NCBI GenBank assembly: GCA_900637705.1
Contig: LR134390.1
Location: 2,728,001-2,792,000 of the forward strand
DNA length: 64,000 bases
Direction of reading: 5' to 3'
Origin: Fusobacterium varium
GTDB lineage: Bacteria; Fusobacteriota; Fusobacteriia; Fusobacteriales; Fusobacteriaceae
Position 1 is the stretch's first letter, and the number at the start of each line of letters is the position of its first letter. The notes beneath the pieces were generated by a model that made no database searches, was not told where the DNA came from, and was given only the letters and a program-made list of their open reading frames with translations. Both the position numbers and the translations under genes were made by a program. This document shows positions 1-9,180 of the stretch, piece after piece.

Positions 1-3000
1 AACCATTTTGGATTTAAAATTCTTGATCTCATTATCCTTGCTGTTTCTTCATTTAAACTTTTTATTTTTACATTATTAGGATCACTGGTATTTCCACTAT
101 ATGATTTCGCTTCTTTTCCACTGGCATATTTTACTGCTGCTGTTAACCCACCATGATAAGCATAATAATCATCACTCTCCAGCATATCTAATTCCACTGA
201 TGCTTCATTTTTTACTGTAATATCTACATTTTGCAGTCTTTTTACAAACATATTTTCTAGTTTTGTTCCATGATAATTGCTGCTGTAGGCATGACTGCTC
301 CAATTTATATATGCTCGACCTAAATCATCCCTTGTTTCCCATTGCTGTGATTCTATTAATACTCTTACTCCTGTTCCATATGTTCCTGGAGGGCATCCAA
401 ATATTCTAACTTTAGATAAATTTTCAGCATCACTAAAACTGTATCCATCTTTCAATAGTTTTTCTATATCATCTTTTAGGTTCTTTTTTATATAGTTTAT
501 TTCATCGCTCTCGTCTAATTGAGAAACTATGTTTACAGCATCCTCTAAAAGTTTAATCAAAGTAGGAAATGTATCTCTAAACAATCCAGATATTCTCAAA
601 GTTACATCTATACGAGGTCTTTTTAATTCTTCATAAGGAATAACTTCTAATCCTATTACTCTATCTCCATTATTCAGCCATATTGGTCTTACCCCCATGA
701 GATATAATGCTTCAGCTATATCATCTCCATTGGTTTTTATTGTATCTCCACTATATAAAATCATAGCAATACTCTTTGGAAGTTCTCCCTCGTCCTGAAT
801 ATATCTTTTCATAAGTTCATCTGCCAGTTTTATTCCTACTTTCCAAGAGGCTCTTGATGGAATTTTATATGGATCAATGGAATAAAAATTTGTTCCTGTA
901 GGAAGAATATTTATATTACCTCTTGTAGGATATCCTGACTGTCCTGGAATAATAAACTTTCCATTAGCACCATTTACTATACTTTTCTTTTCTCTTTTTG
1001 TTTCTATAATTTTAGGGAGAATAACTTCTAAAATATTTTTTTCTAAAGTAACAATATAACTTTCATCTATTATTTTATACTCTGTATTTTTTTCAACTAC
1101 ATATTTATATTTCTTTTCTCCCAGTATCTCTTTTATTATATTCTCTGTTATATTTCTAATTTCAGCTATTACCATTAAATTGGTTTTTCCTTTATGATGA
1201 TACTTATAAGGATTTTCTTTCAAAACTTCTATATCATATCCCAAGCTCTTCCCCACTGCTTCATCTGCTGCCATCATTCCACAATTTTCAATTCTTAATA
1301 AAGCATATATCAATGATGCAAGTCTTTCTCCCTCTGGAGCTTCTCCTAATATATGAAGTCCATCTTTTATTATTGAACTTTTTAGTTCTTCTATATATGA
1401 ATGAAGTTTATTTATAAAAAGAGAATAATTTTTTCTTATATCTTCTTCAGTAATATTCATATCTAAATTATAATTATATTCAAGTACTCTTTTTATTATG
1501 GCTTCTTTCAACTCTATTACCTTAGAATCTTTTCCTAACTCAGCTAAATAATATTGCTTAATTAAATCGTCCATTTCTTCTATATCTTCATATTCTCCAG
1601 AAAGTGTAAGAACAGGAATCATGTATGAAATCAATACTGCATTGCTCCTTCTTTTAGCTTGCAGTCCTTCTCCAGAAATATTTATTGAATAAGGATATAG
1701 GTGTGGAATATCATCTATATTAAAATCTGGACAGCATTTATTACTTAAACCTACTTCTTTTCCTGGAAGCCACTCCAAAGTTCCATGAGTTCCCACATGA
1801 TAAATTACATCTGCTTTAAAAACTTCTTTTATCCATTTATAAAAAGAATAATATTGATGAGGAATAATAAAATCTGTACTATGATATATCTCTTCTGCTT
1901 TTTCTTCCATTCCTCTTGAAGGCTGTAATCCTATAAACACATTTCCATTAAGAATTCCTGGTACTGGGAATACATTTTCATAAATCATAAATTCTCCAGG
2001 AGCTTTTCCCCATTGTTCTTCTATTTTTTCTTGTACCTCTTTATCTAATTTAGAGAACCATTCCAGATACTTTTCTTCAGTAATTTTATCAATACTTCTC
2101 TCCAAAACTTTTTCACTGGTTAACCATTTTTTATCATTAGATACTCCTTTAATGATAGTATTTATTATTTCGTTTCCATCTTTAAATTCATACTCTGTCT
2201 TTATTCCCATATTTGAAAATAATTTCATCATATTATTTACTGAATTAGGAGTATCTAACCCAAAAGCTCTTCCTATCATATCATTTCTTGGAGGCATATT
2301 ATGGAAAATTACAGCTATTTTTTTGTCTTCATTTTTTTTCATTCCTAATTTTGCCCAATTTACAGCCATTCTAGATATTTTATTTACTCTCTCATCTATA
2401 GGAATAAATATTTTTTTCTCTCCATATTCATCTCTTATACTTTCATATGTACAACATGTTACAGAAATAATCTGTCCATCAAACTCTGGATAATAAACTC
2501 CTGTAGTCAAAGCTTCAGAATCGAGCCCCCTTATATCTTTTTCCCATGTTTCTCTGTTCTGATAAGTACTCATAGCCTGTATCACAGGTATTTCCAATTC
2601 TTCAAAAATACTTTTTTCTACTATAGAAGTTCCATCACCAGGATCGCTAAATATAGTTTGAGAATATGCCATTAGGTTAATTATTACCTTTGGAATTACT
2701 TTTCCTTTATATTTCAAATAATTTTCTATTACCCATTTTATCCCTTTAGATTTTATTTCTGGTTTTAAAATAGAATTTGTAAATATAGGGTATGGAACTA
2801 CTCCTAATTTTTTCAATTCTTCTATAAACTTATCTACTACTTTTATTCGTTTGCTGTTCCATTCTTTTCCATGAAATAAAACAGCAATTACCATGGGTTC
2901 TTTTGCTATTTTTTTTATAAAATTTTCCTCATCTTCTACTGCATTTCCATCATTATATATTCCTTCCCATCTCATATAAGTATATTTTTCATAAGGATAT

Positions 3001-3428
3001 TTTTTATCTCCCAGCTCTGAAGCTGTATAAAGAATCATGTTCTTACAATTCTCTTCTCCTCCCAATGTATAATACTTCGCCATATTATATGCTGTTGTTA
3101 CTGGAACTCCTCCATGTTCAACAAACTCTCTATTTTCATCAGAAATTGTGGTATTTATAAAAAATGGTATTTTTCCCCAAAATATATTTTTCAAATTCAT
3201 AAATTTTTTAAAACTTGAAACTCCTCCATGAAGAAGGATATAAACTATATTACTTGTTTTTATTTCTTCTTCAAGTTTTCTATATTCCTCATCTGATTTA
3301 TCTATTATATTAGATTTAAAGAAACTAAACTCAAAATCATCACAATATTCTTCTATTAGATTTTTACATATTTTGTTAAATGTGTAACTATTATCATAGT
3401 TTGATGTAATAAAAGTAATTTTAAACAT
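1..3428 (-). CDS. cobN: CobN/BchH-family chelatase large subunit (3' end outside window)
   Basis: CobN-type large subunit of metal chelatases, which in aerobic B12 synthesis inserts cobalt into hydrogenobyrinate a,c-diamide. I translated about 1142 residues in one open frame; the C-terminus lies beyond base 1. Family hallmarks are the HVGTHGTLEWLPGKE segment near residue 550 and the ISGEGLQAKRR segment near residue 585. The ATG at 3428 follows an AAAGAAG-type ribosome site; a better GGAGGGG sits 30 bases further up but has no ATG. It is the third gene after two BtuF-like binding proteins behind a cobalamin riboswitch. No CobS or CobT partner is visible here. HmuS of Bacteroidota haem loci is a CobN homologue reported to remove metal, so dechelation is an alternative to insertion (inference). 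Confidence 0.9.
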   Translation of the reverse strand, partial: MFKITFITSNYDNSYTFNKICKNLIEEYCDDFEFSFFKSNIIDKSDEEYRKLEEEIKTSNIVYILLHGGVSSFKKFMNLKNIFWGKIPFFINTTISDENREFVEHGGVPVTTAYNMAKYYTLGGEENCKNMILYTASELGDKKYPYEKYTYMRWEGIYNDGNAVEDEENFIKKIAKEPMVIAVLFHGKEWNSKRIKVVDKFIEELKKLGVVPYPIFTNSILKPEIKSKGIKWVIENYLKYKGKVIPKVIINLMAYSQTIFSDPGDGTSIVEKSIFEELEIPVIQAMSTYQNRETWEKDIRGLDSEALTTGVYYPEFDGQIISVTCCTYESIRDEYGEKKIFIPIDERVNKISRMAVNWAKLGMKKNEDKKIAVIFHNMPPRNDMIGRAFGLDTPNSVNNMMKLFSNMGIKTEYEFKDGNEIINTIIKGVSNDKKWLTSEKVLERSIDKITEEKYLEWFSKLDKEVQEKIEEQWGKAPGEFMIYENVFPVPGILNGNVFIGLQPSRGMEEKAEEIYHSTDFIIPHQYYSFYKWIKEVFKADVIYHVGTHGTLEWLPGKEVGLSNKCCPDFNIDDIPHLYPYSINISGEGLQAKRRSNAVLISYMIPVLTLSGEYEDIEEMDDLIKQYYLAELGKDSKVIELKEAIIKRVLEYNYNLDMNITEEDIRKNYSLFINKLHSYIEELKSSIIKDGLHILGEAPEGERLASLIYALLRIENCGMMAADEAVGKSLGYDIEVLKENPYKYHHKGKTNLMVIAEIRNITENIIKEILGEKKYKYVVEKNTEYKIIDESYIVTLEKNILEVILPKIIETKREKKSIVNGANGKFIIPGQSGYPTRGNINILPTGTNFYSIDPYKIPSRASWKVGIKLADELMKRYIQDEGELPKSIAMILYSGDTIKTNGDDIAEALYLMGVRPIWLNNGDRVIGLEVIPYEELKRPRIDVTLRISGLFRDTFPTLIKLLEDAVNIVSQLDESDEINYIKKNLKDDIEKLLKDGYSFSDAENLSKVRIFGCPPGTYGTGVRVLIESQQWETRDDLGRAYINWSSHAYSSNYHGTKLENMFVKRLQNVDITVKNEASVELDMLESDDYYAYHGGLTAAVKYASGKEAKSYSGNTSDPNNVKIKSLNEETARIMRSRILNPKW

Positions 3429-3480
3429 ATCTTCTTTTAAGATAAATATATAAATATTTATCTCTTCCCCTCCTATAAGT

Positions 3481-4368
3481 TTATTTTTCTTCATCTTTAA
3501 ATTGATACACAGTTTGTGCCAAATCTTCTATTCCTTCAATTACATATTGGGAATAAATATACACATATTTTCCAGGTATTACATATATTTGATTATTTTT
3601 TACAGCTTTTAAATCCTTATAGCTATTATCTTTTTTTATAAAATCAAGAATTTTATTGTCATTTTCTTTGATATCTGAAAAATTCTCCCATGTAGGAACC
3701 AGAATTATATCAGGGTCAATTTCTATAACTTTTTCTTTTGATAGCTTTGCAAAACGTCCTATTCCAATTTCTGCTGCTAAATTTATTCCATAAATTTTTT
3801 GAATCATATCATCAAAAATACTTCCTTTTCCATTTGTTCCTTCAGTATGTGAATACTCCAAAATTCTTGGTGCTGATTTTCCACTTCTTTTTATCTTTTC
3901 CTGTACAACAGCAAGTCTGTCATCCATATTTTTCACTATCTCTTTTCCCTTTTCTTCTGCATCTAATAATATAGCCAACTCCATTATTAACTCTTTCTGC
4001 TCTTCAAATGTTGTAGAAGTTTTATATGTATATACATTAATATCAGCATCTTCTAATTGGTCTGCTATTTCTTTTTTTAGCCAGTTAGCTGCAATTACTA
4101 AATCAGGTTCCATATCAATTATTTTTTCTATATTATTATCAATTTTTTCATATCTATCTAATTTTTTATTTAATACTGATGCCATTTCATTGACACTGGA
4201 ATGCCCACTAAATGCTATTATTCTTTCTCTATCTATTAAATCAAAAAGAATTTCATCTCCTGCCATAGACATAGAAACTATCCTATTGTATTTTTTATTT
4301 TCTATTTCTTTTGCATTTAAATTTCCTATTATAAATACCATAAAAAATAGGTATATTAATTTTTTCAT
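3481..4368 (-). CDS. BtuF/FepB-like periplasmic corrinoid-type binding protein (copy 1)
   Basis: Periplasmic substrate-binding protein of the helical-backbone (Peripla_BP_2) class used for B12, haem and siderophores. It has 295 residues, a normal length. An N-terminal signal peptide of about 19 residues ends near LNAKE. Typical landmarks are the N-terminal lobe (NRIVSMSMAGDEILFDL), the MEPDLVIA strand and a C-terminal lobe with IDPDIILVPTW. It is a paralogue of the adjacent upstream gene, with 18 bases between them, and precedes cobN by 52 bases. Its position behind a cobalamin riboswitch suggests a corrinoid or a related tetrapyrrole ligand. No permease or ATPase lies in this transcription unit, so it must use another transporter in the region (inference). 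Confidence 0.85.
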   Translation of the reverse strand: MKKLIYLFFMVFIIGNLNAKEIENKKYNRIVSMSMAGDEILFDLIDRERIIAFSGHSSVNEMASVLNKKLDRYEKIDNNIEKIIDMEPDLVIAANWLKKEIADQLEDADINVYTYKTSTTFEEQKELIMELAILLDAEEKGKEIVKNMDDRLAVVQEKIKRSGKSAPRILEYSHTEGTNGKGSIFDDMIQKIYGINLAAEIGIGRFAKLSKEKVIEIDPDIILVPTWENFSDIKENDNKILDFIKKDNSYKDLKAVKNNQIYVIPGKYVYIYSQYVIEGIEDLAQTVYQFKDEEK

Positions 4369-4386
4369 TCTCTCCTCCGAATTTTT

Positions 4387-5280
4387 TTAATCTTCTAATT
4401 GATACACTTCTTTCCCCAGCATTTCTATTGCATCTATTAAATATTGCGAAGTTATTGTTTGGTATTTATGTGCCACTATATATACTTTTTTCTCTTTCAC
4501 AGCTTTCACTTCCTCAAAACTTTTATCTTTTAGCAATATATCCAACAATTTATCTGTTCCTTTTTTTTCATGCATTCCCCATACCGGAATAAGTATTATT
4601 TCAGGATTTATATCTATAACCTTTTCTTTGGAAATTTTTCCTGTTCCCTTTAGCCCAAGCTCTGCTGCCAAATTTTGTCCATATATTAGTTTTATCATAT
4701 CATCATATAGTGTTCCTATTCCTTCTGTTTCCTCTATAGAAGAATAAAGAAGTATTCTTGGACTTGCTTTATCTTTTAATTTTTCTTTTATTTGTTTTTG
4801 AAGTTTCTCCAATCTTTTATCCATATCTTTTAAAATTTTTTTCCCTTGTTCTTGTTCATCTACAAGTTCTGCAAGTTCTCTAAAAAGTTTATGTTGTTCC
4901 TCATATGTCCTTGAAGTTTTGTACACAAAGGTATCTATTCCTGCATCCTCCAGTTGTGATATTTTATCTTTTCCCATCCAATCCATTATAAGTACTAAAT
5001 CAGGTTCTAAATCTATTACTAATTCTACATTATTTTCAACTTTTTCAAATTCCAATGTTTTGTTATATAACTCATCTGGACACTTTCCTTTTTTTATTTT
5101 TCCACTAAGAGCAGCTAGCCTACTTTTGTCTGTAATAAGGCTTAACAACATTTCATCACCATTCAATGTCAATGGAATTATTTTATTATATTTTTTCATT
5201 TTTTCTTGTGAAAATATATTTATTTGCACTATATTCCAGAATATTATCAGTATTAAAATTAATCTAAATATTTTTTTCAT
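4387..5280 (-). CDS. BtuF/FepB-like periplasmic corrinoid-type binding protein (copy 2)
   Basis: Second Peripla_BP_2 binding protein, 297 residues, first gene of the minus-strand unit that continues into cobN. It shows a hydrophobic signal peptide over roughly residues 5-24, the LTLNGDEMLLSLI N-lobe motif, LEPDLVLIMDW and INPEIILIPVWG. It shares the overall layout and several segments with the next gene (for example the DAGIDTFVYKTSRTYEEQ region), so the two arose by tandem duplication and then diverged. A terminator and a cobalamin riboswitch lie directly upstream, so synthesis should fall when cellular cobalamin is high. Ligand identity cannot be read from the sequence. Confidence 0.85.
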   Translation of the reverse strand: MKKIFRLILILIIFWNIVQINIFSQEKMKKYNKIIPLTLNGDEMLLSLITDKSRLAALSGKIKKGKCPDELYNKTLEFEKVENNVELVIDLEPDLVLIMDWMGKDKISQLEDAGIDTFVYKTSRTYEEQHKLFRELAELVDEQEQGKKILKDMDKRLEKLQKQIKEKLKDKASPRILLYSSIEETEGIGTLYDDMIKLIYGQNLAAELGLKGTGKISKEKVIDINPEIILIPVWGMHEKKGTDKLLDILLKDKSFEEVKAVKEKKVYIVAHKYQTITSQYLIDAIEMLGKEVYQLED

Positions 5281-5300
5281 CTCGCTCCTTTTTATAAAAT

Positions 5301-5343
5301 AAAAAAACTCTGCTTAAGATAATAATTTTAACTTAATCAGAGT
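5301..5343 (-). terminator. Riboswitch-controlled intrinsic terminator
   Basis: On the minus strand the arms ACTCTG and CAGAGT, extended by TTAAG/CTTAA with one mismatch, enclose an AT-rich loop. They are followed by a run of seven T. It sits between the cobalamin aptamer and the first binding-protein gene, the expected place for ligand-dependent premature termination. Confidence 0.8.
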
Positions 5344-5384
5344 GTCGTAAGTATAGAAATAGAATATTTCAATATATGACAAAT

Positions 5385-5535
5385 TGGTAAGTCTTCTGAC
5401 TCAGCTTCATCCTACTTTCACGCCTTCCCAGTTTCCCAGTGACATTTCTGTGATTTCGTCCACCATACAGCAGCTTTCGCTATGAGGGATTCTCACCCTA
5501 CTTCCTCTATTAAGCTATCGCACCTATTTTTGTTT
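5385..5535 (-). ncRNA. Cobalamin riboswitch (leader of the binding protein-cobN unit)
   Basis: The minus strand reads AATAGGTGCGATAGC, then AGGGTGAGAATCCCTC, then GCTGCTGTATGGTGGACGA, then CCACTGG-like and GGGAAGGCG segments, closing with GCTGAGTCAGAAGACTTACC. These are the B12-box and conserved core of the RF00174 cobalamin riboswitch. It lies downstream of a strong promoter and upstream of a terminator. It forms a divergent pair with the plus-strand riboswitch about 250 bases away. Confidence 0.93.
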
Positions 5536-5548
5536 TATTTACACCTAT

Positions 5549-5577
5549 ATCTTATATTTTTAAAACACTTATGTCAA
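5549..5577 (-). promoter_or_regulatory. Sigma70-type promoter for riboswitch unit (a)
   Basis: TTGACA at 5577-5572, a 17-base spacer and TAAGAT at 5554-5549 on the minus strand. The start point would fall just before the aptamer. The same spacing recurs at the other five cobalamin leaders of the window. Confidence 0.7.
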
Positions 5578-5726
5578 CTTTTTTATTCTTCATATTTTAT
5601 AGAAGTATTTTTATATTTTGTAATAAAATTAAATTTAATGGATATGTATTTTTTTTAAGCCATCATATATTTAGACATATATTTTGTTCCTATATAAATA
5701 TTTATGTAGTATTATAAGAAAAAATA

Positions 5727-5755
5727 TTGACTTTCTATGCATGATATTGTAATAT
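5727..5755 (+). promoter_or_regulatory. Sigma70-type promoter for riboswitch unit (b)
   Basis: TTGACT at 5727-5732, exactly 17 bases, then TAATAT at 5750-5755. It lies about 30 bases before the plus-strand cobalamin aptamer and diverges from the promoter at 5549-5577. Confidence 0.7.
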
Positions 5756-5786
5756 TAAAGAGCTATGTTCAATTAAATATTTATTT

Positions 5787-5935
5787 TTGGTTTTAGTATA
5801 TACTGAATTAAAAGGGAAACAGGTTAAAGTCCTGTACGGTCCCGCCACTGTAAGGAGGATGAAAGTAAATTTCCACTAGGATAAAATTCTGGGAAGGATT
5901 ACAAGTAAAGCGATTCTGAGTCAGGAGACCTGCCA
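5787..5935 (+). ncRNA. Cobalamin riboswitch (leader of first TonB receptor operon)
   Basis: Contains AAAGGGAAACAGGTTAAAGT, CCTGTACGGTCCCGCCACTG, GGGAAGG and GAGTCAGGAGACCTGCC in order, the classic adenosylcobalamin (RF00174) core. It is almost base-for-base repeated at 11096-11245. Control is by the terminator 35 bases downstream. Confidence 0.95.
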
Positions 5936-5969
5936 TAAAATAATTAATCATATACTGCTTGCGAGGACG

Positions 5970-6026
5970 AGAAGTATAAAAGATATTTGTCTTTTATACT
6001 TCTCAATTTTTTTGAGAAGTTTTTTA
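5970..6026 (+). terminator. Overlapping antiterminator/terminator hairpins after the riboswitch
   Basis: A long hairpin AGAAGTATAAAAGA/TCTTTTATACTTCT (5970-6003) shares the ACTTCT stretch with a second hairpin ACTTCTCAA/TTGAGAAGT (5998-6020) that is followed by T7. The two cannot form together, so the second acts as the terminator and the first as its competitor (inference). The same design follows the riboswitches at 11.1 and 19.4 kb. Confidence 0.75.
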
Positions 6027-6086
6027 TTACTTTAGTTTATTTTAAAATTAAAATATCATAAACAATTAAAAATCTGGGAGGAAGAA

Positions 6087-8081
6087 ATGAAAAAAATTAG
6101 TTTAATGCTTTTTGCTATTTTAGCAACGGCAGGAATGGCAGCTGAGGAAAACAGTATTGCAAGTACAAGGCTTAATGAAACAGTTGTATCAACAGAAAAC
6201 TTTGGAATAAGTGTGCTGGAAACACCTAAAAATGTTACTGTTATTACAGCTGAAGATATTGAAAAATATGGGGCTCAAAGTGTTGAGGAGGCTGTAAGAT
6301 CAGTTCCTGGAATGTACTTCAGTAATACTGGAGCACAAGATTTTATGTCTGATATTATTTTCAGGGGACAAACACCAGGAAAGTCTGCTCAAAATATTCT
6401 TGTTTTAGTTGATGGAAGCCCTATAAATAGTACCACCGATTCTGGTGCATTTAATCTAAGTTTGGTTCCTATTGATACTGTTGAAAGAATCGAAGTAGTT
6501 CCCAATGGAGGAAATGTTCTTTATGGCGAAGGAGCTGTAGCAGGAGTAATAAACATTATTACTAAAGAAGCTCAAAACAAGAAATTTTACGGACAAGTTG
6601 GAACAGATAGAGGTAACTACACTAGAAACTATAAAGTTAATGTAGGTTCGCAAATTACTGATAGATTTGCTATTGAAGCAACATATCTTGATAAATTATC
6701 TGATGGATATAGACACCATTCAGAAAGAGAAACTAAATATGCAGAAGTTAAATCAAAATATAGATTTGATAAAGGAAATTTAGTTTTAAGCTATAGTACT
6801 GGTGAAATAAATTCTAAATTTTCTGGATATGTTACTAAAGATGATAAAAGAAAAAGTAATTCAACTACTGAAGCTAAAGAAACACTAGATATTTTTAGAG
6901 TGAAATATGATACTCAACTCGCTGATAATTTGACATTCATGATTAATGGAGACTACAAACACAGAGAATATTCTTCTACTAGTGAAAAAACAATAAATAA
7001 AATTACAAAAAGAATGCCAAGTACTGACAGAGATACCAAAACTTATTATATCAATCCTCAACTTAAATATAATTACTGGAATAAATCATATTTAGTTTTA
7101 GGAGGAGATTTTTCTAAGGGAGAATCAGATTATCAATCACAAAGTCATAAAAGTACTGGTTCATCTATAACAAATACATATACAGAAAGAGAATCTATTG
7201 GTGGATTCATCATAAATAATATAAAATATAAGGATTTTCAATTTACACAAGGATTTAGACACCAAATAATAGAATATAATCTTGAGAATAGAGAAACTCC
7301 ATCAAAAAGTTTTAACCATTCATTTAATGAAGAAGCTTATGAATTGACAGGCACATATTTTATTAACGATACAGCCTCTGCTTTCTTGTCATATAATAGG
7401 GCTTTCAGAGCTCCTACTGCTGGTGAAGCTGGAAGTTGGCAAAGTGAAAATATAGATATTCAAACATCTGATACTTTTGAATTAGGTGGAAAAGCTCTTT
7501 GGAATAATATTTATTTTACTAGTTCAATTTTTCACAGTAAGACAAATAAAGAAATATTTTATCTTAGTGAGACAAGTGGAGAAATAGCAGGTAACTATAA
7601 TTTCTCTGATCCTATTATCAGAAATGGAGTTGAGCTTGCTTCAGAACAATATTTTAATAAATTAACTTTAAAAGAAAGTTTCAGTTATACACATCATAAA
7701 ATTGATGGGGGAAAATATGATGGAAAAAAAGTTCCTGGATTACCTAATATGGTGGCGAGTTTAGGATTTAATTATGAATTAGTTGAAAATTTAAACTTTA
7801 ATACAACTTTACTTTATTATGGAAAAACTTATATTCAATATGATTATGCTAACAGATATCCTAAACAAGGTGGATATAGTGAAGTTAATGTAAATATTAA
7901 CTATACTATGACAAATGGACTTACTTTATATGCTGGAATAAATAACCTCTTTGATAAAGAATATTATCATGCAAAAGCAGGAGTCACAAAAAATACATCA
8001 GGTAATGTAACTGGTGATAAAATTAACTACTATGCAGGAACAAAAAGAAATTACTTTGTTGGATTCAAATATAATTTCTAA
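6087..8081 (+). CDS. TonB-dependent receptor, BtuB-like (copy 1)
   Basis: Outer-membrane receptor of 664 residues. There is a signal peptide (residues 1-19, ATAGMAAEE cleavage region), a TonB-box-like ETVVST at 31-36, a plug domain at about 45-160 (SVPGMYFSNTG, DIIFRGQ, NVLYGEGAVAGVINIITK), and a 22-strand-type barrel ending in the aromatic NYFVGFKYNF. Length fits BtuB-type receptors. GGGAGG lies before the ATG. It heads an operon with a FecCD permease, ATPase and binding lipoprotein and follows a cobalamin riboswitch, so a corrinoid or related tetrapyrrole is the probable cargo. It is a recent duplicate of the receptor at 11436-13427. Energy would come from TonB-ExbBD, not encoded here. Confidence 0.92.
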   Translation: MKKISLMLFAILATAGMAAEENSIASTRLNETVVSTENFGISVLETPKNVTVITAEDIEKYGAQSVEEAVRSVPGMYFSNTGAQDFMSDIIFRGQTPGKSAQNILVLVDGSPINSTTDSGAFNLSLVPIDTVERIEVVPNGGNVLYGEGAVAGVINIITKEAQNKKFYGQVGTDRGNYTRNYKVNVGSQITDRFAIEATYLDKLSDGYRHHSERETKYAEVKSKYRFDKGNLVLSYSTGEINSKFSGYVTKDDKRKSNSTTEAKETLDIFRVKYDTQLADNLTFMINGDYKHREYSSTSEKTINKITKRMPSTDRDTKTYYINPQLKYNYWNKSYLVLGGDFSKGESDYQSQSHKSTGSSITNTYTERESIGGFIINNIKYKDFQFTQGFRHQIIEYNLENRETPSKSFNHSFNEEAYELTGTYFINDTASAFLSYNRAFRAPTAGEAGSWQSENIDIQTSDTFELGGKALWNNIYFTSSIFHSKTNKEIFYLSETSGEIAGNYNFSDPIIRNGVELASEQYFNKLTLKESFSYTHHKIDGGKYDGKKVPGLPNMVASLGFNYELVENLNFNTTLLYYGKTYIQYDYANRYPKQGGYSEVNVNINYTMTNGLTLYAGINNLFDKEYYHAKAGVTKNTSGNVTGDKINYYAGTKRNYFVGFKYNF

Positions 8082-8207
8082 TATTGCAAATTTTTATATA
8101 GGGTGACTAAATATTTTGGTTCACCCTTATATTTATGTATTGCATTTTCTATTTTTGTTCCTTACAATAGAATATATAAATTTAAAATTTATTTAAAAGG
8201 AGCGATT

Positions 8208-9179
8208 ATGACTAAAATAAAATTCCTGCTGCTCTTTTCAGTGCTTATATTATCTTCAATTGCAGCTTTAAACTTCGGAAGTTCCAGCTACAATATTTTT
8301 GATATACTTAATGCTTTTATTTCAAGTGCTGATTCAGGATTAAAAAATATAATTATCAATGTAAGAATTCCAAGACTGCTGCTCTCTATATTAGTAGGAG
8401 CAAATCTTGCTGTATCTGGTGTTCTGCTTCAAAGTGTAATGCAAAATCCTTTAGCTGATCCTGGACTAACTGGAGTATCTACTGGTGCTAGTTTAGTAGC
8501 CCTTGTTATTATGCTGCTTTTCCCAGATCATCTTTTCTGGATAAGTTTTATAGCTTTTATAGGTGGAACTATATCTTGTATGGCAGTTATAGTAATTTCA
8601 GTTAAAAACGGTAAAATAAAACCAATTAGAATTATATTAGGAGGAGTAGCAGTCAATGCTTTCCTTTCTAGTTTTATAAGTTTGTTATTTATTATTTTCA
8701 GTGACCAGCTGCAAGGTGCTCTATTGTGGCTCAATGGAAGTTTCAGTGGGAGAGGATGGCATCATATAAAAATTCTTTTCCCTATTACTATAATAGGTCT
8801 TTCCCTTTCTATTTTTTCATATAAAGATGCAAATCTTTTACAATTAGGAGATAAGGTTGCATCAAATCTTGGAATAAATCCTTCAGTAAAAAGAATTAAA
8901 CTGGTACTCATAGCCTGCTTTTTAACTGGAATATCTGTTGCCAATGTAGGACTTATCTCTTTTGTTGGACTAGTTGTACCTCATATATCAAGACTTATAG
9001 TTGGGACAAATCACCTATTTTTAATTCCATTTTCTGCTGTTATGGGAAGTGTTCTTATGCTATTAGCTGACACTGCTGCACGTAATCTTTTTTCTCCTTT
9101 TGATATTCCAGTTGGGATAGTAACTTCTGCTATTGGTATTCCTTTTTTTCTATTCCTTTTAAGAACAAAGGAGAACTGA
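8208..9179 (+). CDS. FecCD-type ABC permease (BtuC-like)
   Basis: Inner-membrane permease of the BtuC/FecCD family, 323 residues and highly hydrophobic. Landmarks are NVRIPRLLLSILVGANLAVSG, VMQNPLADPGLTGVSTGAS and GLISFVGLVVPHISRL, the conserved cytoplasmic coupling segment. The start at 8208 is chosen because AAAAGGAG lies seven bases upstream; an earlier ATG at 8103 has no such site and would add a non-membrane leader. The stop is one base before the ATPase ATG. It serves with the following ATPase and lipoprotein as a complete importer downstream of the receptor. Confidence 0.9.
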   Translation: MTKIKFLLLFSVLILSSIAALNFGSSSYNIFDILNAFISSADSGLKNIIINVRIPRLLLSILVGANLAVSGVLLQSVMQNPLADPGLTGVSTGASLVALVIMLLFPDHLFWISFIAFIGGTISCMAVIVISVKNGKIKPIRIILGGVAVNAFLSSFISLLFIIFSDQLQGALLWLNGSFSGRGWHHIKILFPITIIGLSLSIFSYKDANLLQLGDKVASNLGINPSVKRIKLVLIACFLTGISVANVGLISFVGLVVPHISRLIVGTNHLFLIPFSAVMGSVLMLLADTAARNLFSPFDIPVGIVTSAIGIPFFLFLLRTKEN

Positions 9180-9180
9180 T

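Noticed and set aside
6456-6653. Antisense frame within the first TonB receptor
   Set aside because: Shadow of a strongly supported receptor gene; no ribosome site and no family features.
8103-8207. Upstream start of the BtuC-like permease
   Set aside because: Would add a leader lacking permease similarity; the ATG at 8208 has an excellent ribosome site.
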